DNA of 28,512 nucleotides from an uncultured Lachnospiraceae bacterium (GCA_910579495.1 CAJTVD010000054.1:1-28512); one strand, 5' to 3'; counted from the first letter of the stretch, positions 19,738 through 27,661 are shown. The notes: a model not told the origin generated them from the sequence alone. Numbers and translations: made by a program.

Positions 19738-20610
19738 ATGGGAAACATAAGGCACAGCATTGAAAATGTCAGGCAGTCATCTTTTGCACAGTCAAGGCTT
19801 TTATATATTTCCACCTCAAAATATGAGGGAGACTGGCAGAGCATCCCCCATTCTCATCCTTTCAGTGAATTATTTTATGTTTTAAGCGGGAGCGGTGCCT
19901 TTGTAGCGGAAGGCAGCGAGTTTTCGGTATGCAAGGATGACATGGTGATCATCAACCCCCATGTGGAGCATACGGAAAAGTCATGGAATGCCTCCCCTAT
20001 GGAATATATTGTGCTGGGGATCGAGGGCCTTACCTTTTCCTTTGATAATATTGCCGCTGCCAGGGATGGCATGTCTGTGCATACGGTCTCCGGCGCAATC
20101 TATAAATACAGTATACATAACCCCAACGTCTACGCCTATCTGAATATCATGCTGGAAGAAGCGGTCCATAAACAGGAAAATTACGAGACGGTTTGCCAGA
20201 ACCTTCTGGAGGTCCTGCTGGTCTGTATGCTGCGCCATGATAATCTCTCTGTGGTCCAAAGCGGCAAAACGGTATTGAACAGGGAGTGCACGCAGATTAA
20301 AAATTACCTGGATTCCAACTATTCAGAGAATATCACGCTGGATACCCTGGCGGATATTACCCATATGAACAAATATTATATGGCCCATGCCTTTACCAAA
20401 TATACAGGGCTTTCGCCCATCAACTATCTTTTAAAAAGACGGATACAGGAGGGGAAAAACCTGCTGGAATCCACCACCCACTCCATCGCCCAGATTTCAG
20501 AGATGCTGGGCTTTTCTTCCCAGTCATATTTTTCCCAGGCATTTAAAAAGGCTACCGGGAAAACACCCATCCAGCACAGAAGTGAATACCGCAGGTTAAA
20601 GCAGGGGTAG
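19738..20610 (+). CDS. AraC-family transcriptional regulator with cupin sensor domain
   Basis: This 290-aa regulator has an N-terminal cupin-like ligand domain (about 20-110; HSHPFSELFYVLSGSGAF, then INPHVEHTE) and two C-terminal helix-turn-helix motifs (about 190-285). The second of these contains SIAQISEMLGFSSQSYFSQAFKKATGKTP, the AraC signature. ATG at 19738 follows ACGGAGGCAAT; an upstream TTG at 19714 lies before that RBS. It is divergent from the lacto-N-biose operon, so the simplest reading is that it activates that operon when the sugar or a breakdown product binds the cupin domain. This is inference from position. Confidence 0.92.
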   Translation: MGNIRHSIENVRQSSFAQSRLLYISTSKYEGDWQSIPHSHPFSELFYVLSGSGAFVAEGSEFSVCKDDMVIINPHVEHTEKSWNASPMEYIVLGIEGLTFSFDNIAAARDGMSVHTVSGAIYKYSIHNPNVYAYLNIMLEEAVHKQENYETVCQNLLEVLLVCMLRHDNLSVVQSGKTVLNRECTQIKNYLDSNYSENITLDTLADITHMNKYYMAHAFTKYTGLSPINYLLKRRIQEGKNLLESTTHSIAQISEMLGFSSQSYFSQAFKKATGKTPIQHRSEYRRLKQG

Positions 20611-20629
20611 CCGGAAGGCCTCCTGCTTT
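20598..20629 (+). terminator. Hairpin overlapping the araC stop codon
   Basis: AAAGCAGG (20598-20605) pairs perfectly with CCTGCTTT (20622-20629), with a further GG/CC after a one-base bulge. The TAG stop lies in the loop. The downstream tail is only TTTAT, so termination strength is doubtful. Confidence 0.5.
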
Positions 20630-20639
20630 ATAAGTCCCA

Positions 20640-20666
20640 GGGGCAGGGCGGTATGGGGGGGGCGGG
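20640..20666 (+). other. G-quadruplex-type G-run cluster
   Basis: Four G runs, GGGG (20640-20643), GGG (20646-20648), eight G (20655-20662) and GGG (20664-20666), are separated by 2, 6 and 1 bases. This meets the usual four-run G-quadruplex pattern on the plus strand, just after araC. Confidence 0.45.
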
Positions 20667-20795
20667 AAAATTCTGCGTCTGGGAAAAATAGCTATATCCA
20701 AAGTCAATGAAATAGTGTAAAATAATGGGCATATCGTTTATATGGCAGTGGCAGGAAGAATAATTTGAAATATTTCCGGACTGTTTGTTGGCACT

Positions 20796-20880
20796 ATGCC
20801 GCAATTTTTGCTTGCGGTATGCAGGGATAAGATTGTGCCTGCACTGCGTCCGCTTAAGGGACGCAAATAAGCAGCGCAGG
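20796..20880 (+). promoter_or_regulatory. Structured 5' leader of the Na/Pi cotransporter gene
   Basis: Three hairpins follow one another: 20796-20804/20812-20820 (9 bp including one G-U, 7-nt loop), 20821-20825/20838-20842 (5 bp), and 20845-20851/20859-20865 (7 bp, TGCGTCC/GGACGCA). The segment CCTGCACTGC (20838-20847) can instead pair with GCAGCGCAGG (20871-20880), nine of ten positions. That pairing would break hairpins 2 and 3 and mask bases just before the start. I do not recognise it as a known riboswitch class. Confidence 0.45.
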
Positions 20881-20893
20881 GATGGGGACGAAT

Positions 20894-22687
20894 ATGGATA
20901 TTTTCAGTGTACTTACGATGATCGGCGGGCTGGCATTGTTTTTGTATGGGATGGAAGTGCTTGGGGACGGGCTGAAAAAGGCCTCCGGGGGCAAGCTGGA
21001 GATTATTTTGGAAAAACTGACTTCCAATAAGCTTATGGCAATTCTTCTGGGGGCAGGGGTGACGGCGGTAATCCAGTCCTCATCGGCCACTACGGTGATG
21101 GTAGTTGGGTTTGTAAATTCAGGGATTATGAAGCTTTCCCAGGCAGTGGGGGTAATCCTGGGGGCGAATGTAGGGACCACAGTGACTGCCTGGCTTTTAA
21201 GCCTTACCGGGGTGGAAGGCTCAGGGGGATTTTTACAGCTCTTAAAGCCCTCTTCTTTTTCTCCCATTTTAGCGATTGTGGGCGTTACCATGTTAAGTAT
21301 GGGCAAGAAAGAAAAACAAAAAGTGGCGGCCACCATAATGATTGGCTTTGCAGTGCTTATGACAGGCATGGATACCATGTCCAATACCGTCAAGCCCCTG
21401 GCGGAGGATCCGGAGTTTACCGGTATGCTGCTGCGGTTTTCAAACCCGGTGCTGGGAATGCTCATTGGGCTTGTGCTTACGGCAGTGATACAGTCTTCTT
21501 CTGCCTCCGTAGGTATTTTGCAGGCGCTGTGCGTTTCCGGCGCGGTGAGCTATTCCACTGCCATCCCCATATTGATGGGGCAGAATGTAGGGGACTGTGT
21601 GGCGGCGCTGCTTTCCGGCGCAAGCGCAGGCAGGGGAGCCAAACGGGCTGCCCTGGTAAGCCTTTATTATAAGGTAATAAAGGTGGCGGTCTTTATGATA
21701 ATTTTTTATCCCCTGGACGCTATGGTGCATTTTAGTTTTTTGGGCCGCCCCGCCAGTGCCCTGGGGGTGGCGGTAATACATACGGCCTTTAACGTGGCGG
21801 CAGTGGCAGTGATCTATCCCTTCACCTGGGTACTGGAGCGGCTGGCCTACCTGGCCCTGCCGGAGCCTGCCGGGGAAGAAAAGGAGGAAGGGACTGCCAG
21901 GGGAGAAATCCAGCTTCTGGATTCCCGCTTCCTGGGCGCCCCCGGTTTTGCCCTGGAGCAGTGCCGGAATGCGGCAGTGGACATGGCAGGATATGCCAGG
22001 GAAGGGCTGTTCCTTGCCATGGGGCTGCTGGAAAAGTATGATAAAAAGGCGGCTGCCAGGGTAGTGGGGCTGGAAGAGCTGGTGGACCATTATGAGGATG
22101 AGCTGGGATCTTATCTGGTGAAATTAAGCAGCAGGCACCTGACAGCCCGGGACAGCCAGGAGCTTTTGGTGCTGCTGCACTGCATTGGCGACTTTGAGAG
22201 GATCTCGGACCATGCAATTAATATTATGGAGTCTGCCAGGGAAATGGAAGAAAAGGAGCTTTCGTTTTCCAGGAAAGCCAGGGAGGAACTGGCTGTTTTT
22301 ACAGGAGCCGTAAAAGATATCGTAAATACTTCCCTTTTGGTGTTCCAGGAGGAGGATTTGAAGCTGGCGGGCAGGGTAGAGCCTTTGGAGGAGGTAATAG
22401 ATTACCTGAACTCTGAGGTGAAAAAACGCCATATCAAAAGACTGCGCAAGGGCAAATGCACCATTGAAATGGGATTTGTGCTTTCGGATATCACCACCAA
22501 TTATGAGAGGGTCTCAGACCATTGCTCCAATATCGCCCTGTGCCTTTTGCAGCTTGAAGAGGATAATTTCGAGACCCACGAGTATCAGTCCAGCTATGTA
22601 AATAAAGAGGACGGGGAATTTATGGCGGAGGTAAAACGCCTGAGGGAACATTATCAGCTTCCCAAATATAAGGAAAATAAGGGGTAA
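20894..22687 (+). CDS. Na+/phosphate cotransporter with PhoU-like C-terminal domain
   Basis: This protein of about 597 aa has an N-terminal membrane half with the paired QSSS repeats of the Na/Pi cotransporter (NptA-type) family: VIQSSSATTVMVVGFVNSG near residue 60 and VIQSSSASVGILQALC near residue 200. The C-terminal cytoplasmic half (about 350-590) is PhoU-like with helical repeats such as ERISDHAINIMESA and YERVSDHCSNIALCL. The likely job is sodium-coupled phosphate (or similar anion) uptake. ATG at 20894 is preferred because GGGGA lies 6 nt upstream and MDIFSVLTMIGGLALFLYGM is a usual family start; the ATG at 20882 is possible. It is monocistronic, behind a structured leader. Confidence 0.9.
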   Translation: MDIFSVLTMIGGLALFLYGMEVLGDGLKKASGGKLEIILEKLTSNKLMAILLGAGVTAVIQSSSATTVMVVGFVNSGIMKLSQAVGVILGANVGTTVTAWLLSLTGVEGSGGFLQLLKPSSFSPILAIVGVTMLSMGKKEKQKVAATIMIGFAVLMTGMDTMSNTVKPLAEDPEFTGMLLRFSNPVLGMLIGLVLTAVIQSSSASVGILQALCVSGAVSYSTAIPILMGQNVGDCVAALLSGASAGRGAKRAALVSLYYKVIKVAVFMIIFYPLDAMVHFSFLGRPASALGVAVIHTAFNVAAVAVIYPFTWVLERLAYLALPEPAGEEKEEGTARGEIQLLDSRFLGAPGFALEQCRNAAVDMAGYAREGLFLAMGLLEKYDKKAAARVVGLEELVDHYEDELGSYLVKLSSRHLTARDSQELLVLLHCIGDFERISDHAINIMESAREMEEKELSFSRKAREELAVFTGAVKDIVNTSLLVFQEEDLKLAGRVEPLEEVIDYLNSEVKKRHIKRLRKGKCTIEMGFVLSDITTNYERVSDHCSNIALCLLQLEEDNFETHEYQSSYVNKEDGEFMAEVKRLREHYQLPKYKENKG

Positions 22688-22781
22688 AAGCAGTTTCCGC
22701 TGGTAAAGTCCGTTTTATAGGACAGCCGTAATGTTATTCTGGAAATATAGAATGAAGTCGGGAATAACAGGAGGCAGCGCT

Positions 22782-22883
22782 ATGAAAGGATATTTTGTAA
22801 GCAATGGATATATGGGCATGGTGGACGGGCGTTACATGCTTTTTGCCAGCGAAGAGGATTACCTGGAATATCTGGAAAATTAA
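22782..22883 (+). CDS. Small conserved-looking protein (33 aa)
   Basis: A 33-codon frame encodes a peptide beginning MKGYFVSNGYMGMVDGRY and ending EEDYLEYLEN, preceded by a perfect AGGAGG 7 nt before the ATG. It is rich in Tyr, Gly and acidic residues with no membrane segment. I recall very similar short proteins (MKGYF..GYMG.V.G.Y.LF....DY) in other Lachnospiraceae, but cannot confirm that here. The NTP pyrophosphatase gene begins 117 bp downstream. No function can be assigned. Confidence 0.65.
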   Translation: MKGYFVSNGYMGMVDGRYMLFASEEDYLEYLEN

Positions 22884-23000
22884 TGGAAACAGGTGTATAC
22901 TGGATACAGTTGCCCCGGGAGGGAGTTCCGGCATACCCCAGGCTGATGTGCCGGGCGGGATGCTGGCGGGTGCCCACGGGGCTGGCAGGGAGGAATATAG

Positions 23001-23672
23001 GTGGAAATCATATATGGGACGGGAAACCCGGGGAAAATTGCCTTTATGGAAATGTGCCTTATGGGGCTTCCGGTAGAAATTGTGGGAATTCACCGGGCAG
23101 CGGAGGAAAAGGGAATTGCCCTGGAGGAAGTAGCGGAAACGGGCGCGACGCCTTTAGAAAATGCCAGAATCAAGGCGGAGGGGTATTACCAGATGTTCCG
23201 GCGGCCTGTGTTTTCCTGCGACAGCGGGCTGTACTTATGGAACCATGCCACAGGGGAGCCGCTGCCCCAGGAGGAACAGCCGGGGATCCATGTGCGGGGC
23301 AGGGGGCCAAAGCGGCTTAGCGATGAGGCACTGCTTGCCCGCTGCATAGGGCTGGTTAAGAAATACGGCCCTGTCCGCGCCAGATACAAAAACGCTATCT
23401 GCCTGGTTTGGGAGGAAGGCGTAAGGGAAGAGAGTATGGAGGAGGATTTGTGGGGGGAAGCGTTTCTTTTGGTAGATGTCCCCCATCCCCGCAGGACGCC
23501 TGGGCTTCCCCTGGACAGTATTTCAATTGACCTTAGTACAGGGAAATACTATTATGACATAGAAAATAATTCACAGGACGCGGCAGCGGGGGATAATGGC
23601 TTTTACAGGTTTTTCCGTCAGTTTTTGGAGAAAAATACCGGGAAAGGCAGCTTTGTGGGGGAAATGCGATAA
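23001..23672 (+). CDS. HAM1/RdgB-family non-canonical purine NTP pyrophosphatase (divergent)
   Basis: This 223-aa protein would hydrolyse ITP, dITP or XTP to monophosphates to keep deaminated bases out of DNA and RNA. Family motifs are present: the substrate loop GTGNPGKI at the N-terminus (commonly SxNxxK), ATPLENARIKAEGY near residue 50 (T-x3-NA-x-KA) and FSCDSGLYLW near residue 72 (DDSGL type). It departs from standard RdgB by length (about 195 aa usual) and by PGIHVRGRGPKRLSDE in place of the usual PG.xSARY..G region, so substrate range may differ. The start is GTG at 23001, with GGGAGG about 8 nt upstream. Confidence 0.8.
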   Translation: MEIIYGTGNPGKIAFMEMCLMGLPVEIVGIHRAAEEKGIALEEVAETGATPLENARIKAEGYYQMFRRPVFSCDSGLYLWNHATGEPLPQEEQPGIHVRGRGPKRLSDEALLARCIGLVKKYGPVRARYKNAICLVWEEGVREESMEEDLWGEAFLLVDVPHPRRTPGLPLDSISIDLSTGKYYYDIENNSQDAAAGDNGFYRFFRQFLEKNTGKGSFVGEMR

Positions 23673-23680
23673 CTTACACC

Positions 23681-23709
23681 TGTTCACATAAATTGGCGTA
23701 TTTTATACT
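23681..23709 (+). promoter_or_regulatory. Weak promoter candidate before the Spo0A_C gene
   Basis: TATACT (23704-23709) with a 17-bp-spaced TGTTCA (23681-23686). The start would be near 23716, 30 nt before the ATG. The -35 is poor. No Spo0A box (TGTCGAA) was seen nearby. Confidence 0.35.
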
Positions 23710-23745
23710 GGAATAAAATTCACTGGAATAGAAGGGGAAACGGGA

Positions 23746-24141
23746 ATGCAGTCAGAAGTAGAAAGTGACAAGATGGTAGAACAGATGGTTTCACATATGA
23801 TGCTGGATATGGGCGTGCCAGCCCATTTAAAAGGTTACCGTTATGTACGCGCTGCCGTGCTGATGGCGGAAGAGGATATGAAGGTGGTGGGGAGCGTTAC
23901 CAAACTGCTCTATCCGGAGATTGCGAAGCTGTTCAATACCACTGACGGCAAAGTGGAGAGGGCAATCCGCAATGCCATTGAGATCTCATGGGAAAGAGGG
24001 AACAAAGATACCTTTGAGTATTTGTTTGGCTATTGCTCCGACAGCGGGCAGGGAAGGCCTACAAACAGTGAATACATAGCGGCCATTGCGGATGTAGTGA
24101 GAATGCAGAAAAATGCCGGCAGGCAAAAGGGAGAGCTTTAA
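23746..24141 (+). CDS. Stand-alone Spo0A C-terminal DNA-binding-domain protein
   Basis: The 131-aa protein aligns from about residue 15 with the DNA-binding domain of the sporulation master regulator Spo0A: MGVPAHLKGYRYVRAAVLMAEED, LLYPEIAKLFNTTDGKVERA, AIRNAIEISWERGNKDT, LFGYCSDSGQGRPTNSEYIA. The recognition-helix stretch NTTxxxVERAIRxAIE and the PTNSE loop are as in Spo0A, so it probably binds a Spo0A-box-like sequence. The phosphoacceptor receiver domain is entirely missing; the N-terminus has only about 14 extra residues. It may compete with or modulate Spo0A. RBS GAAGGGGAAACGGGA precedes the ATG. The aminotransferase gene starts 38 bp downstream with no terminator, so co-transcription is likely. 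Confidence 0.88.
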   Translation: MQSEVESDKMVEQMVSHMMLDMGVPAHLKGYRYVRAAVLMAEEDMKVVGSVTKLLYPEIAKLFNTTDGKVERAIRNAIEISWERGNKDTFEYLFGYCSDSGQGRPTNSEYIAAIADVVRMQKNAGRQKGEL

Positions 24142-24179
24142 GCCATAGCCGGTGCATCCAAAAGACAGAGGGAGGACTT

Positions 24180-25388
24180 ATGGACAAGCCTGCAATATGC
24201 GGAGGTATTCCGGTACGGGATACGAAAATATACTATGGGCATCAATATATTGATGAGGACGATATCAGGGCAGTGGCGGAGGTTTTAAGGAGCAATGAGA
24301 TCACCTGCGGCCCTAAAATAAAAGAACTGGAAGATAAGCTGTGCCGGATTACCGGGGCAAAATATGCGGTGGCCTGCAGCAATGGGACAGCAGCCCTGCA
24401 TATGGCTGCCATGGCAGCAGGCGTACAGGAAGGGGATGAGGTGATTACAACCCCTATTACTTTTGCGGCTTCTGCCAATTGCGCTCTTTATTGCGGTGCA
24501 AGGCCGGTTTTTGCGGACATTAATGAGGAAACTTATAATATTGACCCAGCCCAGGTGGAGGCACTTACCACCCCAAAAACAAAGGCGGTGGTTGCAGTTG
24601 ACTTTACAGGGCAGTCGGTGGAGCTTGACCGGCTTTTGTCCCATTGCCGCGCCAACCATATGGTACTGATAGAGGATGGCGCCCATGTGATCGGCACCCG
24701 TTACAAGGGAAGGTGCAACGGCTCTATTGCGGATATGACCACATTCAGCTTCCATCCGGTAAAGACGGTAACCAGCGGGGAAGGCGGGGCTGTCCTGACA
24801 GATAATGAGGAGTATTACAGGAAACTGCTGCTGTACCGTGCCCATGGGATTACCAGGGATCCGGGGCAGATGTCCCATGAGCCGGAGGGGCCATGGTATT
24901 ATGAGCAGGTAGCCCTGGGCATGAACTACCGCATGACGGACATTCAGGCTGCGCTTTTGATCAGCCAGCTGGACAAGCTGCCAGTGTTTTCCCAAAGGCG
25001 GAAGGAGATTGTGAAGGCTTATGACAGTGCTTTTGCGGGGCTGCCCCAGCTTGTGGTGCAGAAGGAAATCCCGGAATCCGATACCACAAGGCACCTGTAT
25101 ATACTAAGGCTGAATCCCCACAGGCTGCGCATTGGCAGGAAGGAGTTTTTTGAGGCCCTGGGGGCGGAGAATATCTGTTGTAATGTGCACTATATCCCCA
25201 CTTATTATTTCCCCTACTATGAGAAACTGGGGTATCAGAGGGGGATCTGCCCCAAAGCGGAGAAGCTGTATGAGGAGATGATCAGCCTTCCACTGTACTA
25301 TGCCATGACTGACCAGGACGTACAGGATGTGGCCAGGGCGGTAACGAGGATTGCAGAGTTTTATGGGAAGGGGCCAGATGAAGCTTAG
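24180..25388 (+). CDS. DegT/DnrJ/EryC1-family sugar aminotransferase, PseC-like
   Basis: This 402-aa PLP enzyme would transfer an amino group to the C4 keto group of a UDP-4-keto-6-deoxy-HexNAc. It resembles PseC of pseudaminic acid synthesis: YYGHQYIDEDDIRAVAEVL near residue 20, the PLP phosphate-binding ACSNGTAALHMAAMAAG near residue 65, FAASANCALYCGARPVF, EDGAHVIGTRYKG, and the Schiff-base Lys in FSFHPVKTVTSGEGGAV (near residue 194), followed by RAHGITRD, typical of PseC. B. subtilis SpsC of the spore-coat polysaccharide operon is in the same group. RBS AGGGAGGACTT. The 4,6-dehydratase that would make its substrate is not in the window. Confidence 0.9.
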   Translation: MDKPAICGGIPVRDTKIYYGHQYIDEDDIRAVAEVLRSNEITCGPKIKELEDKLCRITGAKYAVACSNGTAALHMAAMAAGVQEGDEVITTPITFAASANCALYCGARPVFADINEETYNIDPAQVEALTTPKTKAVVAVDFTGQSVELDRLLSHCRANHMVLIEDGAHVIGTRYKGRCNGSIADMTTFSFHPVKTVTSGEGGAVLTDNEEYYRKLLLYRAHGITRDPGQMSHEPEGPWYYEQVALGMNYRMTDIQAALLISQLDKLPVFSQRRKEIVKAYDSAFAGLPQLVVQKEIPESDTTRHLYILRLNPHRLRIGRKEFFEALGAENICCNVHYIPTYYFPYYEKLGYQRGICPKAEKLYEEMISLPLYYAMTDQDVQDVARAVTRIAEFYGKGPDEA

Positions 25389-26409
25389 TATTATAGTGCC
25401 TGTCTACAACATGGCTGCCGGTGATAAACTCAAGTGGTGCCTGGATTCCCTGGTAAACCAGACAATCAGGGATTATGAGATTATTGCGGTGGACGACTGC
25501 TCCACGGACCATTCGCTGGAAATCCTGCGGGAATATGAAGGGCAGTTTCCGGAAAAGCTGCGGGTGATTGCTTCCCCTGTTAATAAAAAGCAGGGGGGCG
25601 CGAAGAACCTGGGGTTAGAGGCGGCAGTGGGGGAATGGATTGGGTTTATTGACAGCGACGACTGGGTCACGGCTGACTTTTATGGGCGGCTGCTGGAGCT
25701 GGGGGAGGGCACCGGGGCGGACATGGTAGGCTGTGACTACCACTTAACCCGGGAACACAGCATGGACATTGGGCAGGTGGTGCCCAACAATAAGCATTCC
25801 CAGACGGGCATCCTTACCAAAGAGAAGTACCGGTCGCTGATACTGGACGGCGGCAGCCTTGTGGTGAAAATCTACCGGCGGCATATCATATTGGGCTATC
25901 CCAACCGTTTTCCCGAAGGGATTTTTTATGAGGATAACGCTATCAGCAATTCCTGGATGTTAAGGGCAAAGCATTTCGAATATCTGGCGGAACCGCTCTA
26001 TTATTATTACCAGCACGATACCTCCACTGTCCATACCATTACGAAAAGGCGCTGCCAGGACCGGATGGAGGCGGCACGGGTAATGGTCAGGGAGGCGGAG
26101 CAGTTCGGCTATCTGGAGGAATACCACGACGAAATTGAAAGCAGCTTTACCACCTTATTTTATGTAAATACGCTGTTTTCCTATATGGCTGGGGTAAAAA
26201 AGAAGGACTACAGATTCGTCAAAGCCCTTGGGGAAGAGATGTGGGAAACCTTTCCGGGGTTTATGGAAAACCCCTACTATCAGCAGAGGGTGCATCAGGA
26301 AGAGCGGAAGCTGATCCGGATGCACAGGAAATCTACCCTGTATTTTATGGCATATTATACATTGCTCTGGTGGTACCGGGGGATCAGGAAGCGGCTGGGA
26401 GGAAGGTGA
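25378..26409 (+). CDS. Glycosyltransferase family 2
   Basis: This 343-aa GT-A-fold inverting glycosyltransferase shows LSIIVPVYN at the N-terminus, the nucleotide-binding IIAVDDCSTDHS near residue 38 and the metal-binding FIDSDDWV near residue 93. EGIFYEDNAISNSW near residue 178 supplies the acidic base region. The C-terminus is aromatic and basic (YTLLWWYRGIRKRLGGR), suggesting membrane association. The ATG at 25378 overlaps the aminotransferase stop by 11 nt and follows GGGAAGGGG; a longer frame from 25351 lies inside the upstream gene. Donor and acceptor are unknown. It would act on a cell- or spore-surface glycan with its neighbours. Confidence 0.88.
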   Translation: MKLSIIVPVYNMAAGDKLKWCLDSLVNQTIRDYEIIAVDDCSTDHSLEILREYEGQFPEKLRVIASPVNKKQGGAKNLGLEAAVGEWIGFIDSDDWVTADFYGRLLELGEGTGADMVGCDYHLTREHSMDIGQVVPNNKHSQTGILTKEKYRSLILDGGSLVVKIYRRHIILGYPNRFPEGIFYEDNAISNSWMLRAKHFEYLAEPLYYYYQHDTSTVHTITKRRCQDRMEAARVMVREAEQFGYLEEYHDEIESSFTTLFYVNTLFSYMAGVKKKDYRFVKALGEEMWETFPGFMENPYYQQRVHQEERKLIRMHRKSTLYFMAYYTLLWWYRGIRKRLGGR

Positions 26410-26470
26410 ACGGCCTGTGTACCGGCGCAGTATTGGCAGGAAATATCCGGAGGGACAGGAGGCGTAGGCT

Positions 26471-27661
26471 ATGAAAGCGGCAATTATAGGGGCAAGCAAA
26501 GAAGCACTTCATACAATTGAGAAAGCCCATGGGTATGGGATCAAGATCGTTGCCCTGGACGGTGATCCGCATGCACCGGGACTTGGGGAGGCGGACCGGT
26601 CAATGACGGTGGATATTTCAGACGAGGGGGCGGTGATCGAAGCCCTTAGAGGGGAGAAGCCGGACTTTGTCCTGACAGTTCCCATAGGCAGGTATCTGAC
26701 CACCATAGGCGCGGTAAACGATGCTTTGGGGCTTCCGGGGATCACCAGGCAGATGGCGGTGCTCTGTACGGATAAATTCCGTTTTCATCAGAAGTTAAAT
26801 CGTGCGGGGCTGCGCAGCTGCCGGTGCTATGAGGTTTCCGGTGGGAGGATCTTGGACGGGGAGGGGGCGGCCTGCTTCGGGGAGAGGGCCAAAGAAGCGC
26901 CTGTTTCCTTCCCGGCGATCTTAAAGCCCAGGTTTGGCTCCGGCAGCAGGGGGGTTTATATGCTCCCGGACAGGCAGCAACTTAAGGAGGCATTGGCAGG
27001 GATTTCTGGGGAAGCCTATGTGCTGGAGGAATGCATAGCCGGGGAAGAATATGGCGTGGACGGGGCTGTGACAAAGGATGGCTTCCATATGGTATTGCTG
27101 CGCAGGAAAAAAAATACGCCGCCCCCTGTAAGGCAGGCGGTGGGTTATTTTTCGGTTTTGCTCCAGGAAGATTTTTATAAACAGGTGCGGGAGTATATGG
27201 AGAAGGCGGTGGCCTGCCTGGGGCTTGGGGAGTGCCTGGTCCATGGGGATATAATCCGGGGGGAAGCGGGGCCTTTTTTGATTGAGCTTTCCGCAAGACC
27301 TTCCGGGCACCATCTCCATGACCTGTTTACACCCTTGTGTACAGGGATCGACCTGGCGGAGGAATACATGAAATACAGAATGGGGCTTTCCTATCGCTTT
27401 GCGCCGGGGAAGGTGCGTTCTATGATGATCCATTATTTTGACATCCAGGGCAGGGTGGGGAGGGTACCTGGCCGGGAACAGGCAGAGCAGGCGGCAGGCG
27501 TGCGGTTTGCCGCCTGGGAATGCCATATCAAGAAGGGAGAGGAATTAAAACCTGTATCTGACGGGCATTCCCTTATGGGGCGGGGATATTTCGTGCTGGA
27601 GGGGGAAGACCGGCTTTGGCTGGAGGAAAAGGCCGGGACCGTCAGGGGGCTCTTTTTCTGA
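26471..27661 (+). CDS. ATP-grasp superfamily ligase
   Basis: This 396-aa protein has an N-terminal Rossmann-like pre-ATP-grasp domain (MKAAIIGASKEALHTIEKA, IVALDGDPHAPG), like carbamoyl-phosphate synthase or PurK-type enzymes. The ATP-grasp domain follows: FPAILKPRFGSGSRGV near residue 150 (ATP-binding Lys), YVLEECIAGEEYGVDGAV near residue 185, and the metal-binding GPFLIELSARPSGHH near residue 270. Such enzymes join a carboxylate to an amine or thiol through an acyl phosphate. Here it could attach an amino acid or acyl group to the amino sugar made by the aminotransferase, but that is inference. GGAGGCGTAGGCT precedes the ATG. It is the last gene of the cassette. Confidence 0.85.
   Translation: MKAAIIGASKEALHTIEKAHGYGIKIVALDGDPHAPGLGEADRSMTVDISDEGAVIEALRGEKPDFVLTVPIGRYLTTIGAVNDALGLPGITRQMAVLCTDKFRFHQKLNRAGLRSCRCYEVSGGRILDGEGAACFGERAKEAPVSFPAILKPRFGSGSRGVYMLPDRQQLKEALAGISGEAYVLEECIAGEEYGVDGAVTKDGFHMVLLRRKKNTPPPVRQAVGYFSVLLQEDFYKQVREYMEKAVACLGLGECLVHGDIIRGEAGPFLIELSARPSGHHLHDLFTPLCTGIDLAEEYMKYRMGLSYRFAPGKVRSMMIHYFDIQGRVGRVPGREQAEQAAGVRFAAWECHIKKGEELKPVSDGHSLMGRGYFVLEGEDRLWLEEKAGTVRGLFF

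Noticed and set aside
19310..19844. Minus-strand frames of 86 and 112 codons in the araC control region
   Set aside because: AT-rich, no Shine-Dalgarno, overlap both promoters and the start of araC.
20845..20870. c-di-GMP-I (GEMM) riboswitch, suggested by GGACGCAAA
   Set aside because: The rest of the aptamer (tetraloop helix, receptor helix and GGCCTAA-like segment) is not found around it.
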